Shown here: positions 1 through 7,194 of the stretch, in pieces
How positions within the stretch are numbered: the first letter of the stretch is position 1
Layout: every line of letters starts with the position of its first letter
Source: an uncultured Bilophila sp.
GTDB taxonomy: Bacteria; Desulfobacterota; Desulfovibrionia; Desulfovibrionales; Desulfovibrionaceae
NCBI GenBank assembly: GCA_910585945.1
Contig: CAJUHZ010000050.1
Span: 1 to 16,243, forward strand
Length of the DNA stretch: 16,243 nt
Direction of reading: 5' to 3'
Translations under genes and position numbers: made by a program
The notes under the pieces: model-generated
What the model was told of the DNA's origin: nothing
The model's database searches: none
What the model saw: only the letters and a program-made list of their open reading frames with translations

Positions 1-85
1 GGAGTTCCCCTTTCCTGGCAAGGGCCTACTGTCAGATCAAGTCGAGACTACCTCACATAAATCATGATTACACACTGCTTGATGC

Positions 86-114
86 TGGATTTCCAACCTT
101 TTTGACGCTATAAT
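86..114 (+). promoter_or_regulatory. Possible sigma-70 promoter of the res gene
   Basis: A perfect -10 hexamer TATAAT lies at 109-114, about 50 bases before the ATG at 167. The best -35 at a 17-base spacing is TGGATT (86-91), only 3 of 6 to consensus; TTGATG at 79-84 is a better hexamer but too far away. The rest of the 166-base leader shows no gene. No strong Shine-Dalgarno precedes 167 (only ACGGA nearby). Confidence 0.35.
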
Positions 115-166
115 TCGGTTATCGCCTCAGTCCATCCTTTGTGCCCTATCCTCTACGGAATCAACA

Positions 167-3100
167 ATGAGTAATCCCTTTTTCGACCACCCGATTCTGA
201 ACTCCCCCTATACCCTGCCGGAGAAGCATTGGGAACTTGACGAAAGCGGGCAGCCCACGCAAAAAATTCTGGATTTTCGCCGCCCGGCCAGCTTCATCAC
301 TCCCATCCCCAAGCCCAAAAAACGTACAGCGCAACAGGGAACGCTCCTTGAGGACGCCACAGCCATGGCGCTGTCCACCAAGGAGCAGGAATATGAGCTG
401 GCCACGCGCATCAACGAGTTACGCAGCACAATCACGGCATGGCGCAATCTGCCGGACACCAAAAGCTGGAAGGTCACGCCGGAAACGGCCCGTTTGCTGC
501 AGCACTGGCGGCATCACGACTTCAGCGGCATTCGCCCTTTCTTCTGCCAACTGGAAGCGGTGGAAACCGCCATCTGGCTGACGGAGGTCGCTCCCAAAGA
601 CGGCAAGCGCGGAGAAAAATTTCTTGAATATCTGCAAAACGCCAATAACGATGCCAATCCCGGCCTGCCGCGTCTGGCCCTGAAACTCGCCACCGGTGCG
701 GGCAAAACCACGGTCATGGCCATGCTCATTGCCTGGCAGACCATCAACGCCGTGCGGTATCCGAACAGCAAACGTTTTTCCCTCGGTTTTCTGGTGGTCA
801 CGCCCGGCATTACCATCCGGGATCGGCTCCGCGTTCTTCTGCCCACCGATGCGGAGAGCTACTACCAGTCGCGCGAACTGGTGCCACCAGATATGCTGCG
901 CGACATCCAGCGAGCCAGAGTGGTCATCACCAATTACCACGCCTTCAAATTGCGCGAAAAAACCGAGCTTTCCGGCGCGGGCCGGGCACTTCTGACCGGC
1001 AGGCACGGTGATGCCCTTAATACTCTGGAACCGGTAGGGCAGATGCTGCAACGGGTTATGGGTGAACTGATGGGCATGAAAAACATCATTGTATTCAATG
1101 ATGAAGCTCATCATTGCTATCAGGAGCGGCCCGAAAGCATCAAGGAAGAGATCACTGTTCGAGAAGGCGAGGAAAAGAAGGAGGCCAGCAGCGAGGCCAA
1201 GGCCAATAATGAAGCGGCACGGCTGTGGATCAACGGCCTCAAGACCGTGCAGAAAAAGCTGGAGATCAGCCGCATTTTTGACCTCTCCGCCACACCGTTC
1301 TTTTTACGCGGTTCAGGGTATGCCGAAGGAACGCTTTTCCCGTGGACTGTGTGCGACTTTTCGCTCATGGACGCCATTGAATGTGGTGTGGTCAAATTGC
1401 CGCGTGTGCCGGTGGCGGACAATATTCCCAGCGGCGAGATGCCGAAATTCCGTGATTTGTGGAAAAATATCCGCAAAGACATGCCCAGGGCGGGGCGCGG
1501 TAAAAACCAGACGCTGGATCCGCAAAAGCTCCCCACCCTACTGCAGAATGCGCTGGATGCCCTGTACGGACACTACAAGGACACCTATGCGGCATGGCAG
1601 ACGGAACGTATGGATGTTGCCCCGTGTTTCATCATTGTGTGCAACAACACGGCAACCTCCAAGCTGATCTATGATTATGTATCCGGCTATGTGGATACAG
1701 CCGGGCAATTTCATAACGGGCGCTTTGAACTTTTCCGCAACTTTGACGAGAACGGCAACGCGCTCTCCCATAGCCGCACCTTGCTCATTGACAGCGAACA
1801 GCTTGAATCAGGCGAAAAACTGCCCGATGATTTCCGTAAAACCTATGCGGAAGCCATAGAACGCTTTCGGCGCGAAGCTCTGGAACGTGGCGGAGCTTTG
1901 GCCGATGACTTGCGCCGTGGCAAGGAAATAGACGACAGCGTTCTCCTCCGCGAAGTCATGAACACGGTGGGCAAACCCAATACCCTCGGCGGCGACATTC
2001 GTTGTGTGGTTTCCGTTTCCATGCTTACGGAAGGGTGGGACGCCAACACCGTCACCCATGTTCTGGGTGTGCGTGCCTTCGGAACCCAGCTCTTGTGTGA
2101 ACAGGTCATCGGCCGAGCCTTGCGCCGTCAGAGTTATGATCTCAATGAAGAAAACCTGTTCAACACCGAATACGCCGATGTCATGGGCATCCCCTTCGAC
2201 TTCACGGCCCAGGCGGTCAAAGTTCCGCCGGTCAAGCCGCGCCCGACAGTTCATGTCAAGGCCGTACGCCCGGAACGGGACAGGCTGGAAATAACCTTTC
2301 CCAGGGTGGTCGGCTACCGGGTCGAATTGCCCAGGGAGCATATCCGCGCTCAATTCACGGAGGATTCCCGCCTCACGCTCGATCCCGATCTGGTCGGCCC
2401 CACTGAAGCTCTCATGGCGGGCATTGTGGGTGAAACCACCACTGTCCGGGTAGAGGATCGCAAGGATATGCGCCCCTCCACCATCATTGCCCACCTGACC
2501 AGTCATTACCTGCGTACCAAACAGATGGATGATGACGGCAACCCCAGACTCTACCTGTTCGGACAAATCAAGAAAATTATCCAGCAATGGTTGCGAGAAG
2601 GCTATTTTGAGTGCCTGGGGGGGACCTACCCTGCCATGCTCCTTGACCGCCGTCTGGCGGATATGGCCTGCGAAAAAATCCATGCCGCCGTCAACCGCGC
2701 GGGCGTGCGGGATGCCGGTGAAAAACCGCCTGTGCTTGCCCTGCTTGACCCATACAATCCCACTGGCTCCACGCGCTATGTGAACTTCACCACCTCCAAA
2801 ACTGACCGTTGGCAGACCTCCGCCGACAAATGCCATGTGAACTGGTGTATTCTGGACAGCGACTGGGAAGGGGCCTTCTGTTATGCGGCGGAGCAGAATC
2901 CGCGAGTTCTGGCCTATGCCAAAAATCATAACCTTGGTTTTGAAGTACCGTATTCCTGGCAGGGGCAGGAACACATGTACCGACCGGACTTCCTGCTGCT
3001 GGTGGATGACGGCCACGGCCCGGAGGATCCGCTGCATCTGGTGGTAGAAATCAAGGGCTGGCGCGATGAACAGGACAAGGCCAAAAAAGAGGCCATGGAG

Positions 3101-3253
3101 GTATTCTGGATTCCCGGCGTCAACAACCTCAAAAGCCTGGGGCGCTGGGCCTTTGCCGAATTGAAACGCGTCTACGCATTGGAAGGCGACATGGAAGTAA
3201 AAATCAGGGAGGCCTTCAACCTCATGCTGGACGCCGCGGCTTCCACAGAATAA
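167..3253 (+). CDS. Type III-style restriction endonuclease subunit (Res), DEAD/DEAH helicase with C-terminal nuclease
   Basis: This 1028-residue protein should be the ATP-driven translocase and nuclease of a Type III-like restriction system. Visible SF2 helicase motifs are a FFCQ-type Q motif near residue 125, Walker A ATGAGKT (175-181), DEAH (312-315), SAT (374-376), a motif V-like LTEGWD (around 620-625) and motif VI QVIGRALRR (646-654). Near the C-terminus RPDF (939-942) followed by EIK (961-963) makes a PD-(D/E)xK nuclease site, as in Res subunits. Length fits the family (about 1000 residues); I believe this is the BPTD_3080-like subgroup, from memory of its N-terminus. It precedes the methyltransferase, the reverse of the usual mod-res order, and a hairpin terminator separates the two. 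All core motifs are present, so it looks functional. The first ATG is used because the frame opens there and a TATAAT lies upstream. Confidence 0.93.
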   Translation: MSNPFFDHPILNSPYTLPEKHWELDESGQPTQKILDFRRPASFITPIPKPKKRTAQQGTLLEDATAMALSTKEQEYELATRINELRSTITAWRNLPDTKSWKVTPETARLLQHWRHHDFSGIRPFFCQLEAVETAIWLTEVAPKDGKRGEKFLEYLQNANNDANPGLPRLALKLATGAGKTTVMAMLIAWQTINAVRYPNSKRFSLGFLVVTPGITIRDRLRVLLPTDAESYYQSRELVPPDMLRDIQRARVVITNYHAFKLREKTELSGAGRALLTGRHGDALNTLEPVGQMLQRVMGELMGMKNIIVFNDEAHHCYQERPESIKEEITVREGEEKKEASSEAKANNEAARLWINGLKTVQKKLEISRIFDLSATPFFLRGSGYAEGTLFPWTVCDFSLMDAIECGVVKLPRVPVADNIPSGEMPKFRDLWKNIRKDMPRAGRGKNQTLDPQKLPTLLQNALDALYGHYKDTYAAWQTERMDVAPCFIIVCNNTATSKLIYDYVSGYVDTAGQFHNGRFELFRNFDENGNALSHSRTLLIDSEQLESGEKLPDDFRKTYAEAIERFRREALERGGALADDLRRGKEIDDSVLLREVMNTVGKPNTLGGDIRCVVSVSMLTEGWDANTVTHVLGVRAFGTQLLCEQVIGRALRRQSYDLNEENLFNTEYADVMGIPFDFTAQAVKVPPVKPRPTVHVKAVRPERDRLEITFPRVVGYRVELPREHIRAQFTEDSRLTLDPDLVGPTEALMAGIVGETTTVRVEDRKDMRPSTIIAHLTSHYLRTKQMDDDGNPRLYLFGQIKKIIQQWLREGYFECLGGTYPAMLLDRRLADMACEKIHAAVNRAGVRDAGEKPPVLALLDPYNPTGSTRYVNFTTSKTDRWQTSADKCHVNWCILDSDWEGAFCYAAEQNPRVLAYAKNHNLGFEVPYSWQGQEHMYRPDFLLLVDDGHGPEDPLHLVVEIKGWRDEQDKAKKEAMEVFWIPGVNNLKSLGRWAFAELKRVYALEGDMEVKIREAFNLMLDAAASTE

Positions 3254-3285
3254 AATAGTGAAACTCGGTATCCCTGAAGAAATTA

Positions 3286-3316
3286 CCGTGCTATCTGCAC
3301 GGATGATTTTTTATTT
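3286..3316 (+). terminator. Rho-independent terminator between res and mod
   Basis: CCGTGC (3286-3291) and GCACGG (3297-3302) form a perfect 6-bp stem with a 5-base loop. It is followed a few bases later by a T-rich run (3306-3316). It sits 32 bases after the res stop and about 100 bases before the mod start, so mod probably has a promoter of its own or depends on readthrough. The stem is short, so termination may be partial. Confidence 0.6.
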
Positions 3317-3412
3317 TCAGCAACTATTCCAAGCAGTTCACTGACTAACCCCGTTTCTCGCAATATGCCGCGCCATATTCCGAGGAAAGTAGCCAAAGGA
3401 AGGCAGGCCATC

Positions 3413-6229
3413 ATGCCCCCCAAAAAGTCCAGCTCAAAAGATGTAGAAACGCTGACTCATGACGAAGCCAAGCGGTTGAACATTCCCACAGCCGAGCTTT
3501 CCACCGTGGCCCGCCCCAGGGATATCGCGCCTGTGACCGTGGCGTTTGCGCGACGTGATGCGGATCTTGATCCGCAGCTCATCTGGCGCGGCAAATACGG
3601 CCCAGACGGCATCACGGGGGAAAACGGAGAACTGCTGGTCAAGGCCGCCCCCCTCTACATTCAGGAAAAAGTTCACCCCAAGGCGCTTATTGACGATTTG
3701 CGGCGGGAGAGTGAGGCGCGGGCTCAGAAAAACGCTCCGCCCGCCCAAGAACAATTCAGCCTGTTCGCTGACTTTAACGGACTGCCCGAAGGCGTGGACA
3801 AGACGGAATTCTACCAGCACGAGCAGAACTGGGCCAACCGGCTGATCCTGGGCGACAGCTTGCAGGTCATGGCCGGGCTGGCCGAGCGCGAGGGCCTGCG
3901 CGGTCAGGTACAGTGCATCTATTTTGACCCACCTTACGGCATCAAATTCAACAGCAATTTCCAGTGGTCCACCACCAGCCGTGATGTGAAAGACAACAAG
4001 GCCGACCACATCACCCGCGAGCCGGAACAGGTCAAAGCCTTCCGTGACACCTGGAGAGACGGCATCCACAGCTACCTGAGCTATCTGCGGGACAGGTTTA
4101 TTGTGGCGCGGGATTTATTGACGGAAAGCGGCAGCATCTTTGTGCAGATTGGCGATGAGAATGTGCATCGGGTGCGGGCGGTAATGGATGAGGTGTTTGG
4201 GGAAGAGAATTTTTGTGCAGAAATAATTTTCAAAAAATCAGCCAGAACGGCATCCACACTTCTCCCAAAAGAAAATGATTATATTTTATGGGCTGCTAAA
4301 AATAAAGATCATGTTAAATACAATCCTATTTTCATAGAAAAAAATATAGGAAATATAAAAAGTTATAAATATATTATTTCAGATGATACGTCGACGGTTC
4401 GTTATGCTACAAAACAGGAACTCGATAGACAAGTTTCATTACCAAGTGGTTTTAATTTATGTCAAATGAGTTTCGTTGTTTCAGGAGATCCAGGGAAACA
4501 GGAAGAGAGAGTTTATTCCTTTAGAAATATAAATTATGATTGTGGAGCACATCGGCATTACAAAACATCACACATTGGTCTTAATAGATTAGCTCATGCG
4601 CAAAGATTGTATGGTTTAGGAAACCAGTTAAATTATATCAGATATTTTAATGATTTTTCAATCGAAGAAATATCTACACGTTGGGAGGATACAGGTAGTG
4701 CCGGATACTCAAATGCTGATCCTAAAATATATGTTGTTCAAACGGACATAAATGTAATATTGCGCTGCATCCTCATGACCACTGACCCCGGCGATCTCGT
4801 CCTTGACCCTACCTGCGGTTCCGGTACCACCGCCTATGTGGCCGAGCAGTGGGGCCGCCGCTGGATCACCATCGACACCTCGCGCGTGGCCCTTGCCCTG
4901 GCCCGTTCCCGCATCATGGGCGCGCGTTACCCTTATTATCTGCTGGCTGATTCCCCCGACGGGCAAAAGAAAGAAGCGGAGCTGTCGCAGAAACCGGCCT
5001 CAGATCGACCCTCCTATGGGAACATCAGGCACGGTTTTGTCTATGAGCGCGTGCCGCACATCACCCTCAAATCCATTGCCAACAATGCGGAAATAGATGT
5101 CATCTGGGAAAAATGGCAGCAGAAGCTGGAGCCGCTGCGCGAAAAGCTCAACGCCGCTCTGGGCACGGCGTGGGAAGAATGGGAAATTCCCCGCGAAGCG
5201 GATGAGTCATGGCCGCAGGCAAGCGCCGGGATTCACGCCGCCTGGTGGGCAGCCCGTATCGCCCGACAAAAGGAAATCGATGCGTCCATCGCCGCCAAGG
5301 CGGACTTTGAGTTTTTGTACGACAAGCCCTATACGGACAACAAGAAAGTACGCGTGGCTGGCCCCTTTACCGTGGAAAGCCTTTCCCCGCATCGTATGCT
5401 GACCGTGGACGAAAATGATGATATTGTCGATCCGCTGGAGCGGGCGGTGCAGGACGGCGCGCAAGACTTTGCGTCCATGATTCTGGAGGAGCTGAAACGC
5501 TCCGGCGTTCAGCAGGCGCACAAAGAGGACAAAATCGTCTTCACCGCGCTCAAGGGCTGGCCAGGTGTGCGTTACATCAACGCCGAAGGCAGATACATGG
5601 AAGGCGAAAACGAACGCCGGGCCGCCATCTTCATCGGGCCGGAATTCGGCAGTGTCACCCGGCAGGATCTGGCCGCGGCAGCACGGGAAGCGGGCGAAGC
5701 AGGCTTTGAGCTGCTCATTTCCTGCGCCTTCAACTACGATGCCGCTTCCAGCGATCTGTCCAGCCTCGGCACGGTGCGCATCCTCAAGGCACGTATGAAC
5801 GCCGACCTGCATATGTCCGCCGATCTCAAAAATACGGGCAAGGGCAACCTCTTCGTCATTTTTGGCGAGCCGGATATTGTCATTGAAGACACCCCCGACA
5901 ACCAGATTCAGGTTACGGTCAGAGGCGTGGATGTCTTTGATCCGGCCACAGGCGAAGTGCGCAGCGATGATCCGGACACCATTGCCTGCTGGTTTATCGA
6001 CACCGATTATAACGAAGAATCGTTCTTTGTGCGCCATGCCTACTTTCTTGGCGCGGGCGATCCCTACAAGTCTCTCAAGACCACTCTCAAGGCAGAAATT
6101 GACCGTGAAGCATGGGAAAGCCTGCATAGCGCCACATCCCGCCCCTTTGACCGTCCCAAATCCGGCAGAATCGCGGTCAAGGTCATCAACCACCTGGGCG
6201 ACGAAGTGATGAAGGTGTACAGGGTGTAA
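3413..6229 (+). CDS. Type III-style site-specific DNA (adenine-N6) methyltransferase, Mod subunit
   Basis: This 938-residue protein transfers methyl groups from AdoMet to target DNA, marking self DNA and supplying sequence specificity to Res. DPPY (motif IV, residues 172-175) comes before the AdoMet-binding motif I DPTCGSG (465-471). That order defines beta-class amino-methyltransferases, which include Type III Mod proteins. The interval between them (about residues 267-450) is the expected target-recognition region and is AT-rich (see separate entry). A long C-terminal part of about 470 residues follows, with no motif I can name; it is presumably the Res-interaction region of this large Mod subgroup. 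I chose ATG 3413 over the in-frame ATG at 3365 because AAAGGAAGG (3395-3403) sits 9 bases upstream of it. The AGGGTG at its 3' end can serve as ribosome-binding site for the next gene. Confidence 0.93.
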   Translation: MPPKKSSSKDVETLTHDEAKRLNIPTAELSTVARPRDIAPVTVAFARRDADLDPQLIWRGKYGPDGITGENGELLVKAAPLYIQEKVHPKALIDDLRRESEARAQKNAPPAQEQFSLFADFNGLPEGVDKTEFYQHEQNWANRLILGDSLQVMAGLAEREGLRGQVQCIYFDPPYGIKFNSNFQWSTTSRDVKDNKADHITREPEQVKAFRDTWRDGIHSYLSYLRDRFIVARDLLTESGSIFVQIGDENVHRVRAVMDEVFGEENFCAEIIFKKSARTASTLLPKENDYILWAAKNKDHVKYNPIFIEKNIGNIKSYKYIISDDTSTVRYATKQELDRQVSLPSGFNLCQMSFVVSGDPGKQEERVYSFRNINYDCGAHRHYKTSHIGLNRLAHAQRLYGLGNQLNYIRYFNDFSIEEISTRWEDTGSAGYSNADPKIYVVQTDINVILRCILMTTDPGDLVLDPTCGSGTTAYVAEQWGRRWITIDTSRVALALARSRIMGARYPYYLLADSPDGQKKEAELSQKPASDRPSYGNIRHGFVYERVPHITLKSIANNAEIDVIWEKWQQKLEPLREKLNAALGTAWEEWEIPREADESWPQASAGIHAAWWAARIARQKEIDASIAAKADFEFLYDKPYTDNKKVRVAGPFTVESLSPHRMLTVDENDDIVDPLERAVQDGAQDFASMILEELKRSGVQQAHKEDKIVFTALKGWPGVRYINAEGRYMEGENERRAAIFIGPEFGSVTRQDLAAAAREAGEAGFELLISCAFNYDAASSDLSSLGTVRILKARMNADLHMSADLKNTGKGNLFVIFGEPDIVIEDTPDNQIQVTVRGVDVFDPATGEVRSDDPDTIACWFIDTDYNEESFFVRHAYFLGAGDPYKSLKTTLKAEIDREAWESLHSATSRPFDRPKSGRIAVKVINHLGDEVMKVYRV
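4213..4765 (+). other. AT-rich target-recognition segment inside mod
   Basis: Base composition changes sharply inside one open gene. Flanking mod sequence is GC-rich with G/C third positions, whereas about 4213-4765 is full of AAA, ATT, TAT and AAT codons. The segment lies exactly between motif IV (DPPY) and motif I (DPTCGSG), where beta-class methyltransferases carry the target-recognition domain. The reading frame is uninterrupted, and a highly regular GC-rich sequence resumes at about 4766. The natural reading is that this specificity domain was exchanged by recombination with a more AT-rich allele. The boundaries are estimated by eye. Confidence 0.65.
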
Positions 6230-6233
6230 ATAT

Positions 6234-7186
6234 ATGTCTGATGGAATGAGTTTCCATTATCCTCCTGCCTTAATGAAGTTGCTCATTGATACTATTCATT
6301 ACCTTAATAGATCAAAAAAAGATATATTTTCCTTTTTTCAAGGGGCAGGAATCCCATCAACAGTAATAAATCCTATTCTAAGTAAATGGATAGAAAATAA
6401 AAATATCCCAAAAAGAGAAATTGCAAGAGAAATTTTAACTTTAATAAATTTAAATAATGATATGTATCTTGCACAGAGAAGGGAAATAATAAAAAGGATT
6501 GTTGAATTTGACGATTTCTCTTTATGCTGGCCTGATGATCAGTTACAAGCAAGGGGAACTGTTGCTAAGATTAAAGATATTGTGAATGGGCGAGATACCT
6601 TAACTCGTCTGGCAAATGAAGTTGAAAAAGCACGTATTCAGCATATGAAAAAAAGAGAAGATGAAATTTTACAACAAAAGCTTAAAAATGATAATATCAA
6701 TTTAAAAATGAATTATGTTCCCTATTTGCCGAGTCTAATCCCCAGAAAAGAGGAAAAGGGTTAGAAAAAGTTTTAAATGAACTATTTAATATATTCGGAA
6801 TAGGAATTCGTAGTTCCTTTTCGATAAAAGGATCTGATGGAGAGGGAATCATTGAACAAATTGATGGTATTATTGAACTATATAACGATATCTACCTTGT
6901 CGAGATGAAATGGCTATCCGAGCCAGTTGGAAAACCGGAAATTTCAGAGCACTTAGTGCGTATTTTTTTTCGATCAGAAGCAAGGGCTATTATTATTTCC
7001 GCATCAGGATTTACAGGCCCCGCAATTTCAACATGCAAAGAAGCGCTTCAAAATAAGATTATTGTATTGTGTGGATTAGATGAAATAGTTCACCTACTTG
7101 AGGTTGGTGATGATCTTAGCGAGTTACTCAAGAAAAAGGTCAATGCAGCAGTTATAGACAAAAATCCTTATTTGAAATCATATTAG
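6234..7186 (+). pseudogene. Mrr-like restriction endonuclease split by a -1 frameshift (6234-6764 and in-frame codons to 7186)
   Basis: The first frame (6234-6764, 176 residues) ends at TAG 6762-6764. The downstream frame is open from 6695 to 7186 but has no ATG, GTG or TTG before the catalytic core; its first ATG (6905) is inside the EMK motif. Joined with one -1 step at about 6758, the product is about 317 residues. The second part carries a Mrr-type PD-(D/E)xK site: EQIDG (Asp codon 6863), then LVEMKW (Glu codon 6902, Lys codon 6908), then SASGF. The first part is a charged helical region opening with a YPP motif. I recall an Mrr_cat family in which these two parts are one protein. Four bases separate it from mod, and AGGGTG at the mod end serves as ribosome-binding site; ATG 6246 is an alternative start. 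The gene is much more AT-rich than its neighbours, suggesting separate acquisition. It could be a true pseudogene, a sequencing error or a programmed frameshift. Confidence 0.72.
6755..6761 (+). other. Candidate -1 slippery heptamer A_AAG_GGT next to a stop codon
   Basis: In the frame of the 176-residue first part the bases read A AAG GGT followed directly by TAG (6762-6764). This matches the X_XXY_YYZ pattern: slipping back one base re-pairs AAG to AAA and GGT to GGG and continues into the nuclease frame. AGGAAAAGG just upstream (6751-6759) is purine-rich, but it overlaps the heptamer and so cannot act as a spaced Shine-Dalgarno-like stimulator. I did not find a clear downstream hairpin, which weakens the programmed-frameshift idea. 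Confidence 0.35.
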
Positions 7187-7194
7187 GGTTGACA

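Noticed and set aside
1..166. A second att site at the left edge (GGAGTTCC also occurs near 9607)
   Set aside because: Only about eight bases are shared and there is no tRNA-like sequence, so it is likely chance.
1808..3037. Long open frame on the minus strand inside res (409 codons), and a similar one at 5207-6193 inside mod
   Set aside because: They lie antisense to genes with clear domain motifs, show no recognisable family and reflect the GC-rich codon pattern of the sense strand.
3365..3412. Upstream ATG start for mod (16 extra residues)
   Set aside because: No Shine-Dalgarno near 3365, while 3413 has a strong one at correct spacing.
7189..7194. TTG start two codons before the helicase ATG
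   Set aside because: The AGGG motif abuts TTG but is well spaced for ATG 7195.
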